Below, piece after piece: positions 44,648 through 55,287 of a DNA stretch of 64,000 bases. Made by a program: the position numbers and the translations under genes. Position 1 is the first letter of the stretch. Every line of letters starts with the position of its first letter. Origin of the DNA: Dendrocalamus latiflorus (Eukaryota > Streptophyta > Magnoliopsida > Poales > Poaceae). Location of the stretch: NCBI GenBank assembly GCA_017311315.1, contig CM029632.1:12981014-13045013 (forward strand), written 5' to 3'. Under the pieces are notes generated by a model. The model searched no databases. It was not told the DNA's origin and saw nothing but the letters and a program-made list of their open reading frames with translations.

Positions 44648-45127
44648 TCTGTGCTGTTGTATTGCGCTGTCTGAATTTCGTCGACTCTTCTTTCTGACAT
44701 GCACCGTAAAGGAGGGGAGCATTATCTCCGAGCCATTGCTACCGTGAAGACCTGCATAGGGACGGCAATAATGTTTCTGGGCAATGCACATCTACATTAC
44801 TGCTCGCTTCACTACTTCATCTACATTCTATACTGCATCGAACATGCATTGCTTCCCGTTCTTCATTTGACCCTACTGTAAGTTATTCGTGCTATTGTGT
44901 TGTGCTGCCTGAATCTCATCAATCTTTCTTTCTAACGTGCACCATAAAGGAGGAAAGAATATCTCCGAGCCGTTATTATTGTGAAGACCTACACGGGGCA
45001 GCAATAAGGTTTATGGGCAGTGCATATCTATGTAACTGATCACTTCGTCGCTTCATTTACGCTCTGTACTACATCGAGCCTACTGCTTCCTATTCTTCAT
45101 TAGACCCTACTGTAAGTCGTTCATGTA
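44648..45127. repeat. diverged ~240-bp tandem duplication
   Basis: Words such as TATCTCCGAGCC, GTGAAGACCT, TCATT(T/A)GACCCTACTGTAAGT and CTACATCGA recur in order in 44648-44889 and 44890-45127, at roughly 75-80% identity by eye. Confidence 0.75.
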
Positions 45128-45369
45128 ACTGATCGACTCTGATATAATTCTGTTCTTGCGTATATATGAAGTACAGTATGATTTGACTGCTATTGTTAGT
45201 TAGAGATATGCATCACTATATATTTACAATATTTGCCTCATAGTAAAATCTAAAATTAAAACATTTCTCACATTTCTAACATAAATAAATGGACTTATAA
45301 CATCACGGAAGTACTTTTGACAACAAATCTAGTGATACAATTTTTATGGAAGAAGTTTTATAAAACGAC

Positions 45370-45665
45370 ACTACATTTGATAAAACTATCATAAAACCAT
45401 ATTTTTAAGCAATAATTTCAAAGAGCATTCACAAAACCACACTTTTAAGTATCCAACAGGTTAGGCCCATGTGTCGGTCTCACAAGCCTATCCGTTTCCC
45501 ATTTGCTAATATGGATAGGCTTGTTAGACCCACAAGTGAGCCTGACCCGTTGGATATGATGGTAATACTTGAAAATGTGGTTTTGTAAAATATTATATGA
45601 AAAGAATTGTAGTTCTCTAAAATTATTGCTTTAAAATGCAGTTTTATGATAATTTTACTGAAGGT
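45370..45665. mobile_element. fold-back MITE-like inverted repeat
   Basis: TATCATAAAACCATATTTTTAAGC on the left side is matched, inverted, by GCTTTAAAATGCAGTTTTATGATA on the right, and the inner arms (ACAAAACCACAC, AGTATCCAACAGG, TAGGCTTGT) pair as well. A small loop lies near 45510. The outer border and duplication could not be fixed. Confidence 0.6.
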
Positions 45666-45843
45666 AATGTGTTTTTACGAAATTAATCATTTTTATGCGG
45701 CCGATCTTGAGTAGTGGCTGTTTGACCACACGGAGCGACGGGCTGTAAAATGTCATTTGTAAAAGAATGGAAAGAGTGTATAGCATAACCGGTAATACAC
45801 TACTGTAAAAGAGCAAAGGATTCTTACTAATCAACTGCGTGTA

Positions 45844-46262
45844 TCTCCACCAGTGGCGGATCCAGGAAAAAATTTTGGAGGGGCTGAAGTACCTTCAGTT
45901 CGACCTCAGCCCCTTCTACATTATACATCCATGGCTAAAAATTTAGGGAGGGCTCCAGGGGGGCTCCAAGGGTCCGGTAGCGGTAGGGGGGCTCGAGCCC
46001 CCCCCCCCCCCCCCGCCCCACCGCTGGATCCGCCGCTGATCTCTACTATTATATAAAGAAGAGCTGGTGGTTGTCGGTGCATTCTCCTCTCCTCTCTCTA
46101 TAGCCATCTGATTTGATCTGGACCATTCGTCTCTCTCCTCCTCTCTCTCTTTCCCAGGATACAACCGCCCACCCCTCCACTTCTCTATCTCCTCGCGTAT
46201 TCTGGCCACCCTTCTCTCTCTGTCGCTTACTCTCTAATATTTGATGTGTGAAGTTGGTCGAA
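45844..46262 (+). mobile_element. Helitron-like 5' end, interrupted by an hAT MITE
   Basis: Without the MITE at 45851-46038 the sequence reads A|TCTCTACTATTATATAAAG, which equals the candidate Helitron 5' terminus at 62620. Helitrons insert between A and T and start TC, which fits. No 3' end (hairpin plus CTRR) was assigned, so the right border is arbitrary. Confidence 0.4.
45851..46038. mobile_element. hAT-type MITE (188 bp)
   Basis: Ends CAGTGGCGGATCCAG and CTGGATCCGCCGCTG are inverted repeats with one mismatch. They are flanked by ATCTCCAC (45843-45850) and ATCTCTAC (46039-46046), an 8-bp duplication with one difference. A C-run of about 18 lies at 45993-46012. Confidence 0.82.
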
Positions 46263-46500
46263 CAGTAAGTTCCGTCTCACTATTTTTATGACTCTGTTAT
46301 AACGCACAGATCTTTAACTATGTACGAAACAAAAAGAAGAGGTGCTACCTACCTCGTGTGTGAGTGGTTCGGTAAATCAGAGAAGTGTATAGCATAGCCG
46401 GTGATACACTACTGTAAATGAGCAAAGGATTCTTACTAATCAACAGCGTGTATTACGAAACAAAAAAGAAGAGGTGCTACCTACCACTTGTGTGTGAAAG

Positions 46501-46789
46501 AGCTTCGGTAAATGGGAGCGCCTGATCTCATGCTGACCAGGCCACCACCTCTCCTTGCGCTTCAGCTGGGTTCATATGCAAGAGTATTTATTGGAATCGG
46601 ACCACTGGCCCGACCGTTCGAGTGGTCCAAACCCTCGGTTGGCCGGTTTGACCATCGATTCTACTAATTATTAATATATTATTAGTGTCACTTGAATTGC
46701 ATATTCATCATTAGGGATAGAAAACGGTAACAGATAATCCGTTTTATCTAATATTTATATCTGAGAAAACGTGAATGTGGTAAGTAAAA
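46501..46789. other. intergenic sequence, nothing recognised
   Basis: Contains no frame or element border that can be supported. Confidence 0.3.
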
Positions 46790-47360
46790 TCTGCATTCGG
46801 AAATATTTGTATTCGTATTCGAGAATATCCGTATCTGTATTTGAGAATATTCGTATTCGTATTCAAGACGTTTTAATTCGTATTCGATCCGTTTCCAGAA
46901 TCCAGGGAAAACCCGAACGAATTTTGTGATTCGAAATTTGAATTTGGGTGGTTTGAAACCGGTAACCGTTCCGGTAACCAATCAACAACCGGTGAAAACC
47001 GGCAAAACCGCTAGGAATTTGTTCTACCGAGATTAATTACAGAAGTTGTAGGATGATATTCGTATTCGACCGAATTAAGTACATATTCGATTCGAATTTG
47101 TATCCGTTATGATATTCAATTCGTATGCGTATTTGAGAATATTCAAATTCATATTTGTATGCATTTTAAAAATATGGATTCGTATTTGTTTTAAAAATAT
47201 GGATTCGTGTCCGTATTCATTTTAAAAATATGGATTCGTATTTGTTTTAAAAATATGGATTCGTAGTGTATTAGCTTTAAAAATATAGATTCATACTCGT
47301 ATTAGCTTTAAAAATATAGATTCATACTCATATTTGAGACTATTTAATCGTATCCGATCT
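46790..47360. repeat. degenerate ATTCGTATTCG-type repeat tract
   Basis: Variants of GAGAATATTCGTATTCG, and further right AAAAATATGGATTCGTATT(T/C)G, alternate for nearly 600 bp. Such tracts occur in subterminal regions of grass DNA transposons, but no terminal repeats were found here. Confidence 0.65.
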
Positions 47361-47376
47361 ATTTATATTTTTGCTC

Positions 47377-47450
47377 ACCATTGCTTAGTTGGTTAGGAGA
47401 GAGATGCTAGTCCCCAGATGCCTCAGGTTTGGAGTTCGAGTCCTCCTTTG
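47377..47450 (+). other. tRNA-like segment, possible SINE
   Basis: TTGCTTAGTTGGTTAGGAG matches a polymerase III A-box context, and GGAGTTCGAGTCCTCC about 45 bp later is a good T-arm/B-box match. There is no complete acceptor stem, so a functional tRNA is not claimed. Confidence 0.4.
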
Positions 47451-47660
47451 CATGCATTTTTATTCCCCCAGCACGTGGCCAGGCTAGCTCACCAGTCACC
47501 ATTGCGATTTCCTCCAGGCCAGCTCATTCGTCCAACCTTCTCCGGTGCTCACGTGGTTTACTATAAAACGGGCTAGTTTAATTAAGAATTCTTCGGTTGA
47601 GAGCGGCTCAAATTCACAACTGATCCGATAGCAAAATCAAATTGATCTAAGCTTTGATTC

Positions 47661-47850
47661 TGATTTTCTCCGATTGAATCACCGGGTCGGTCTGGTTTTA
47701 ATAACTATGCATTCAATGAATAGTCCTGCCACCGCTAGAGATGGGACTTGCTCACTGATTTTCTCCGATCGAATCACCGGGTCGATCTAGTTTTAATAAC
47801 TATGCATTCAATGAATAGTCCTGCCACCGCTACAGGTAGGACTTGCTCAC
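47661..47850. repeat. 95-bp tandem duplication
   Basis: TGATTTTCTCCGAT(T/C)GAATC starts copies at 47661 and 47756; they end CCGCTA followed by GGGACTTGCTCAC or GGACTTGCTCAC. Confidence 0.85.
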
Positions 47851-48293
47851 CTTGTACTTGGAAGCAGACCAGGTCAAGTCCCAACATTCCACTGGGTGTT
47901 GCGCTAGAGAATAAACGATAATGTCCACACCAACAGTGCTTATGGCAGGCCATACGTTTGGAATCACCAAATGCCACACCACTATAAGCCCATGACTTGG
48001 TCTTGGAAAAGGTAGGAGGCTGCAGAGTGCAAGGAATTTTGGGTATGCATTATTGAACACGACAAAGCATTAGATCCACCAGTTTTTGTTTTCCCTCTTG
48101 AACTTGGAATTCCTTTTTTCTACATCTAGACACGACCCATAACTCGTATGACAGTGAGAGTGGTGGAATGGGATGCAAACTGAGATACTTCATTCACACA
48201 GCATGGTTTCGGTAGCCTTGACGAACCCGGCGGCGGCCGATCCAGTCTTGGTATTGACTGCAAGTTGCACGCACCTTACTGCCATTCTCTGCT
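47851..48293. other. unassigned sequence downstream of the TcdA-like gene
   Basis: A minus-strand frame at 47830-48060 is open but has no recognised domain. Otherwise nothing is seen. Confidence 0.3.
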
Positions 48294-48395
48294 AGACGAT
48301 GCTAGAATTCCCTTGAATATGTTGCATAGACTATGCTAGAATTCCCTTGAATATGTTGCATAGACTATGCTAGAAATCCCTTGAATACGTTGCAT
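48294..48395. repeat. 34-bp unit repeated three times
   Basis: AGACTATGCTAGAATTCCC and the following 15 bp start at 48294, 48328 and 48362; the third copy has two changes. Confidence 0.92.
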
Positions 48396-48745
48396 GTCAT
48401 ATTTTCATTCGCATGTGCGGTAACAAATTAGTTGCTTTGCTCGGTTACTAACGCATCAAAACTGCCCAACAGATTACAAGGAAATCCTGGTTTTAGCTGA
48501 TTACAGGAAGGTTCTTGAAGAAATATCGATACATTACCAACAAGTCCCAACTCAATGATAACGGAAAGCTGACAATTCTAACTGCAGAAAAGTGAACTTG
48601 CACATCATCTCATCTACTTGCTTCCTCACAAGCAATATAAACAATTAGACCACCCCAAAACTGAAATCCACCTGCTTGATCCATGAACGTCGTACAATTA
48701 TCACTATATAGCAGTTGTAGAAACCCAATATGATCGGCGACCCAC

Positions 48746-51700
48746 TCATAAAGCAAACTCTGTTTCAGCTCGTTTGAGCACATGCAAAACCATGGTGTAA
48801 AATTCAGGTTCTTCTTCCTTTATTCGATCAAGCGTGGTGGATTCATGTGCATCAGCCTGTGAGGAAAAGAATAGGTGAACCATGAGAACAAGACACTTTT
48901 TTTGACATATGTGTAGACATTAATATTTGAAATCAAATGCCACTTATAAGGTGACATGAGTACACATGATTTACCTCACTAAACTTGAGAAGTATTAAGT
49001 TCGACACACCAGCTGGCTTTGATTTGTCCCACCTAACAAAATCAAGCACCACAACAATAACAGGAATGACCGTTAAAAATGTCAATTGATTACATTAATA
49101 ATAACAAACTAAGTAGATAACAAGCTAAATTTCTTATTCGGTAAGATTACTATCGCAACTTGATACCATCAAAAAGGTTGAAGACTACTAAGATGATGCC
49201 AGTATGATGATGTGTAATGGTGTGGTTAATGGGGGAAAGCTTCAGCAAAACTGAAGTTGGCAAAACGCTGTTAACTGCTTCACTGTCAACCAGTGTTCCT
49301 CTAGGCGCTAGTCAGACGGTAGACCGGCGCCTAGGTGGGCTAGGCGGCCGCCTTCTAGCGCCTAGGCACCGCCTAGGCGGCCACCTAGGGGAACACTGCT
49401 GTCAACGAGCTTCGAGCTCTACTTGGCATTACAGTAAGCCAGATTAGCTTACAGTTCATCTCACAAAAGATAAAAGCGTATACTCCACTCGAATTATCAG
49501 TAAGTTGAACTTCTCTGTTACCCTATACCAAAATTATGTTCTTACTCTACCATGTCAGATTTTTAGAAAACTTAGCTACCATGGCAACCGAGATATCTGT
49601 CATGTCAAGCCACACTCTATCAGTTAAAGAAGGAAGCATACCGAACAAGCATTAGTTCATTAACAGATCTCCACATTTTCCGGCCAATGTCCTTCAGACT
49701 TTGGTCTCTAGCACTTCGACCATGCCACAATTCTTTAACAATGTACATTACTTCTTCAGCATCTACCTTTAAATTGTAAAACAGAAAATGTTACAAATTT
49801 TACAATGAGATGTCACAATGTGGGGACTGGGGAGGTAAGGTAATTCCCTTTTCAGCTTTCACAAGTACTGTCAACTATCAACAGAATATAAATACTGCCT
49901 AAAAACCCCATAATGCCCTAGTTAAAATCTTGTGATTCAGTTTATGACATGAGATAGAAAGAAATGTAATACCAAAACTTGCTCAGCTGACCCATACATC
50001 AGCTCCTCATGCTCAAGAAGACGCTGATGAAGAATACGGTAATGATCCAAATACAGGTTAATAACTGGCTCAGTTTGAAAATCTAATTGAGCAAGCTGAG
50101 TAACCACATAGGAGGCCATAACTTGACCAAAAATTGCAGGGATGGTTCCCAGCACTGGGATAATGCGAACCCTAAATCCTGGCACAATCTGCAGAATGAT
50201 GCATACCATGTTAGTATTTATCTGTTGAATACTTGAATGTGCAGTGCTAGTATACAAGCAACTAGGTGATTTAGAGGAATTTAATCAACTAATTGTAATG
50301 GTAAAATGTAACCGCCTACCATGGTTGTCACGGTGGAGTCGGCGACCACGGCGAGTAAGAAGCGCCTGGACGCCTAGGCGACGGACGTATATTTTACATA
50401 CTGCCGACTCTCTCGCATCTCCAGTCTCCAGTCTCGCGTCTTCCGCCTCTCTCTCGCGTCGCGTCTCCTCTCTCGCGACTCCCTCTCTCTCGCGTCGCGT
50501 CTCCTATCTCCCCCAACTCCCGTCTCCCCGACGGCCGACTCCCACTCGTCTCCCTCCCCGGCGCCGATCTCCCGCTCTCTCCCCGACGCCTCCCTCCCCT
50601 CCCCTGCGCGCCACCTCCTCCCCCCCCCCCCCCCCGACGCCTCCCCTCCCCGACGCCTCCCCCTGCCACTGCCTCCCCCCGTCGCCTCCCCTCCCCTCGG
50701 CGGCGGGAGCACGCTGGAGGGAGGTGGCCGGAGCACAGGAGGGAGACGGCGGCGGGAGGGAGGAAGGCGGCGCGGCGAGAGAGAGGGAGGCGGCGCGGCC
50801 GGAGAGGAGAGGGGCGGACGGCGTACCTAGGCTAGCGGTGAAGCTAGGGTTCGGGCCAAGGCGAGGCGATCCTCCCCAGCGTCTCCTCCCTGGCGCCAAG
50901 ACGACTTGGCGTCGCCTAAGCGACGCCGTGACAACCATGCCGCCTACCCTCGCGCTGCCCTCCACCGTGTGCCGCTCGCCGTTGCCCGGCTTAGCCAGAC
51001 CGCGCGCCGCTGCTGCCCGCGCGCGTGTGCCTTGTCGCGGCTGCCATCGTTGCTCGACGTCGCTGTCGCCCGTGCCGCCTCTCCGCCCCCTGCTGTCGTG
51101 CATCGCCGCTTGCTGCCGCACCTCCCCTGCAGACACGAAGCGTCGTCTCCCCACGCGCTAGCGCTCACTACCGGCCCTCGCCCGCGACTCGCCTCCCTGC
51201 CCTTGCTACTGCCGCCACTCCACAAGAGTGGGGGGCCGGCCAGCTCATGGGATTAATTTAAAGTTTACAGTTATGATTTGATTTACAGTAAACAGTCGTA
51301 GAATTGACTTACAGTTATGCTCGCCGTTTGGTTTAGTATGCATGCGAGCCCATGATGGTGAGCCTTCATGGTCATCGAACTCAAGAGTTTTGTTTATGTT
51401 ATAGTTTGTGCAATATGAAGTTAGATGGCTTATTGCTATTATCCTTTATTTTTGTGTTGATTGCTCCCTGCTGGAAGTTATTTAAATAGGGGAAGTGCTA
51501 CCAAAATTTTTATTAGCAACACATATTTGAGTTGACTAGTGTGTGGTGGTAGCATCCTGGGCCTTGTGGAGGGCCGGGGTGTTACATAAAAAAGGAGTAA
51601 GCACAACTGGTCAACCAGCTCACAGGAGGGTGCTGTTGCCAAAAAGGAGCTGACCTGGTAATCTGATGGAGTTTCCTCTTCTTTTGAAGCTTGAAAGGGA

Positions 51701-54506
51701 AGTAACTTTGCCTTGGGCTTTTCCAACGAAAAAACTACGGGTATTCCACCTTCAATTCCGTGGTACTTCTTCAGCCGATACCGCACCTACAAAATAAACA
51801 GTGCAGCACATTATTCATAGCACATGAGATGGACATATCCCAAAATGTAAGCTAGTAAAAGATCACACAGCAGCTTCAAAAGGAAATGAATTATTAAAAT
51901 CAGTCTTCGAAAGGAGTTGCCAAAACTTACCGCTCGAGAAAGAGGATCATTGCTTGATTCTCTCAAATCTGCAACACGAACTCGGGTTGGGTCCGCTCGA
52001 GCTCCAGCGCCCATTGCAGAAAGTACCCTTAAACCTCTGTGTACGCAAGCCGCAAGGAGTGCCACCTATTTAAGGATCAACGATATCCCAATGATTACCA
52101 GTAACAAGGAAAACTGTTGAATAGCTCATGATGATGCACATAACATAATTTTAAATTAGTTAACTCGCACGGATGAAACAGAACCAATTAGACTTGTTCT
52201 AAAGAAACTGGGTTTATCAACACAGAGTAGCTTTGTGTTTGTTTAATCATCAGAATGCTCTGAGGTTAGGGCAAGTAATTTTACGTGCATAATTTGCTAC
52301 CAGCACTAGTTGTTCAACAATCTGCGCCAATACTGCCAAATCATTCCCCCATCAAATCGAAAGAATATGGTGTTGCATGGAGTGCTAACAGCTCAAACTA
52401 AATACAGGAACACACACAAAAGAGGATTTAAAGAATAAAAAGCATAGAAAACAAAAGGCACACCTGAATACTGAAGGTAAGCATGAGAGAAATTTCAATA
52501 TCAGGCTTAGTACGACAAATTATTTCAGCAAAATTTGTTACCTTAGTATCAATATTATCTATACAATCAAGAACAAAATCTGGCTTTCCAGATAGAATTT
52601 CCTCCTCGGATGATGAATCGTATAACTGCACTCTTGCTTCTATCTGGCACTCTGGATATATCATTGAAAAATGCTTCTTGAGGCATAGCGCTTTTGGGGT
52701 TCCAACATCATCTCTGGTTGCCACAGCATGCCGGTTTAGTGATGAGAGTGAGACCTTTCAACATATCATGAGTTCCTTGTTAATGTCCACCTATTATACA
52801 TGCAAGATGTTATTTACAGAAACATAACGTACACCTGCCCATTTCATACTGCCATAACCCATAAAGGATTCTCAATATGAACGTTATGCATGATCATAGG
52901 TCCTATTTTTATATGATAATGCACGGGCATCTACTAGATGAGATAATGATTCTCTGTCTGTTTTGGATGGAAATTTCAAAGCCATGTTAGCATGCCTGAT
53001 TGCCTGCAACAAATCAGGTTAGAACAGATGCATAATGTTTTGACAATTCCCTAAAAAAACTACACAAATTATCATTACTACTGTCAGTTCACACTACAAA
53101 TTTGTATATATACAAAACAACCGTTTTTCAAGTTTTCATAAATAGACTGTTGCTTAATGCCTATCACGATAAATACATTGATCATTCAACAACATCTGGA
53201 TCATACAAACAGAAGTGCCGAACTGCCAATATCTCATGAAATCCCATCATGTATCAAAACATAAATGCATGATAGCATCTACTTCATATATTATTGACTA
53301 CAAAGCAAGGCAAATCCACTTTACCAACTGTGAAGATATACCTGATCAAAATCCACAAGGAGCAACCTGCCAACCCCGGATCTAAGGAGCATTGAAGCAG
53401 CATGACTGCCAACCCCGCCAAGACCGACGACCACAATGTAAGATTCAGTCACTTTCTTCTGAGATTCCATGCCAAAAAATTGTATGTTCCTACAATACAG
53501 AAAAAAAAACAGGTGTTGGTAATCACAAACCCAAAACAAGAGAACAGCAACCTCTCCAACATGTTAGGGTGCTCTGAGCAGTGAGCAATAGAAAAGCTGG
53601 CACGTGGATAAAGTGTAAGAAATTCTATAATGTCCGAGGTGAAATTGTAAGCTGTCAATTATGAATTGTAAATTTCTACACCCCTTGAATATCCAAAGAT
53701 GCCAAACAGAATAGCTTGACAGCAAGAAAAAATAGCTTATCAAGCATTGGAGTTATTTATTATCAGCTATATCTCTACCAACAATCTGTGAAATTCATCA
53801 CCAGTGCAATATGAAATACACCTACTCATTCAATCAGACAGCACAAGCTTAGGTAACCAAGGACTCGCTCCACAATTCTACCGGAAAAACAAAAAAAAAT
53901 CCAAACCTTGTAAGCTGTTCAGAGACCACTTCATCGGTAAGAAGATCCGCCAAACTACCGGCAGAGCCCAGAAGCGTGGTCGATCCAGCGTTTCCTGTTC
54001 GAAGAAAAGAACTCTTTGACACAACAGCACTTGATAGTTGATAGACCCAGTTCAACACCGCCAAACGAGGAAGTATTCATCAATAAACCACACAACACCA
54101 GTTGCTATTCGTTCCTTCGAGAGTCCTGATCTACTTAATTAGTACATCACCTAAGCAACATGGACGCCGCCAAGCCCCTATTGACCGTAACTACTACACG
54201 TTATTGAACTAGAAAAAAAACCAACAATAAAAGATTACCACGCACACGTACCACTGGTGGTACCACCATTGGATTCTAACAGGCTGCGCACGTACCCCTC
54301 CCTCCGCTTGGATCTGCGACAGCAAAAAAGGAAGCGAATTTCAGGCGCATGCTCCGCGCAACTCGCCGGCCCCAACTTGGGGTGGGGGGTATCGGGAAGA
54401 GGGGGAGGGGGAGTTACCTCGAGAGGAGGCTGATGACGGCGGCAGCGGAGAGCGCGCCTACGGCGGCGCCGGCGACGAGGAGCCACTGCCTCGCGCTCTC
54501 CCCCAT
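48746..54506 (-). CDS. TcdA: tRNA threonylcarbamoyladenosine dehydratase (TcdA/Tcd family), complete, 11 exons, 458 aa
   Basis: Minus-strand exons: 54418-54506, 54252-54313, 53907-53994, 53342-53489, 52542-52754, 51931-52065, 51655-51786, 49973-50188, 49642-49766, 48975-49032 and 48746-48856. All have GT-AG introns and together give 1377 nt ending TGA. Residues 8-28 are one hydrophobic segment (WLLVAGAAVGALSAAAVISL), a membrane anchor as in yeast Tcd1/Tcd2 of the mitochondrial outer membrane. The E1-like ThiF/MoeB Rossmann fold shows VVVGLGGVGSH at about 99-109, DFDQVSLSSLNRHAVATRDD at 126-145 and DCIDNIDTK at 192-200. The family converts t6A at position 37 of ANN-decoding tRNAs to cyclic t6A in an ATP-dependent step. 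The frame is intact. Intron 7 carries a solo LTR plus hAT element and intron 9 a small MITE. Confidence 0.92.
49291..49398. mobile_element. 108-bp hAT MITE in TcdA-like intron 9
   Basis: An exact 8-bp duplication CTGTCAAC (49283-49290 and 49399-49406) flanks inverted repeats CAGTGTTCCTCTAGGCGC and, reverse-complemented, CAGTGTTCCCCTAGGTGG. The interior is GCGCCTAGGCGG-type repeats, almost fully palindromic. Confidence 0.9.
50307..51586. mobile_element. solo LTR in TcdA-like intron 7, with a nested hAT
   Basis: The ends TGTAACCGCC and GGGTGTTACA are flanked by the exact duplication TAAAA (50302-50306 and 51587-51591). Removing the nested hAT and its duplicated 8 bp leaves an LTR of about 652 bp with no internal domain, hence a solo LTR. 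Both splice sites of the intron (51654 and 50189) lie outside it. Confidence 0.85.
50320..50939. mobile_element. hAT-type non-autonomous element (620 bp) inside the solo LTR
   Basis: An exact 8-bp duplication CCGCCTAC (50312-50319 and 50940-50947) flanks terminal inverted repeats CATGGTTGTCACGG. Subterminal GCGCC and CGCCTAGGCGACG words resemble the other two elements of this kind. The interior is a C/T-rich tract with a C16 run at about 50620 and no coding sense. Confidence 0.88.
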
Positions 54507-54791
54507 CTCCAGCGGCGCCTAGTACCTAGGCTAAAACCCTACCACCCTGGAACGACGAGGATTAGCATGGAGGCAAGGCGGCCGACCGATACGGAGGCGC
54601 TTTCCTAATTCCTAGTTTCCCTTCACTTTCTTCGTGCGCAGGCCTATGGGCCATGCAAACGAGCAGCACTGCGAAATATAAAAAGCTTTCGGGCCGTCAC
54701 GCTCAATTTTGGTCCAGTAGAAGAAATAAAACTTGCTCCTCTGAAAAAATGATAAAAACTTGCCCCTTTTTCGGGCACAATGAGAGTTGAC
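54507..54791 (-). promoter_or_regulatory. upstream region of the TcdA-like gene
   Basis: GC-rich directly before the start codon and AT-rich further up; no TATA box is convincing. GGGCCAT/GGGCC motifs near 54650-54700 may be site II-like elements. No opposed gene is seen. Confidence 0.3.
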
Positions 54792-54967
54792 TGAGTTCCT
54801 TTTGGTTTATGACTTCTCTCAAACGAACAAATAAAATAGTTTTTTATTACCATTTCAAAACGGGTTATCAAGATAATTTTTTTGAAATACTTTATCGGTA
54901 TCCGATTCGTTCACACAAACGCTCACACTAAGACCAAAAATCTCAAGCCATAGCCGAAAAGAACTCA
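54792..54967. mobile_element. MITE, Tourist-like family
   Basis: Inverted ends TGAGTTCCTTTTGG and CCGAAAAGAACTCA enclose GGTTTATGACTT and, inverted, AAGCCATAGCC. The same end type recurs at 60690-60925. A duplication is not clear. Confidence 0.55.
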
Positions 54968-55044
54968 CCCGTTGCTGCACGTAACTAAAATGTCAGCCAC
55001 AAACAAGGTTATGGTTATGGGATTAGATCTCACAATAAGAATAT

Positions 55045-55287
55045 GGGCATGTTCTTTTCCTCCGAAGCTGGTGGCTTTTGGCTTTTGCTACAGTACCTAA
55101 CTTTCAAACGGAGTATTTTCTCAAGACGGGGTCTACAAGTTAAACGATCTACACGTCAAAAGCCCAATATCTGTGCTAGCCAAAATCGGAAGTGAGTATC
55201 TATCTCTCCGTAATCTGTACCGTAAACAGCCAAAATTCAAAAATTTCAGCCAAAAGCCATAAGCCGCAGCCGTTGTCAAACAGGCCC
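55045..55287. mobile_element. MITE (243 bp)
   Basis: GGGCATGTTCTTTT at the left and AACAGGCCC at the right are imperfect inverted ends with TAT on both sides; the arms include GGCTTTTGGC and GCCAAAAGCC. Confidence 0.6.

Larger units (their letters stand above)
45775..46500. repeat. 70-bp direct repeats flanking a Helitron-like insert
   Basis: GTGTATAGCATARCCGGTRATACACTACTG and the following 40 bp (AGCAAAGGATTCTTACTAATC) occur at 45775-45844 and 46385-46454. A further shared segment, ACGAAACAAAAA then GAAGAGGTGCTACC, occurs at about 46323 and 46454. Confidence 0.8.

Noticed and set aside
44394..44747. Frames rich in Tyr-Val-Cys-Met or Tyr-Ile-His-Thr
   Set aside because: They are translations of the (GTAT)n microsatellite.
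47830..48060. Minus-strand frame downstream of the TcdA-like gene as an extra exon
   Set aside because: The TcdA-like frame closes with a proper stop at 48746, and the peptide matches no known family by eye.
48294..48395. Three 34-bp repeats as a CRISPR array
   Set aside because: The copies are contiguous without spacers, and the DNA is a plant nuclear genome.
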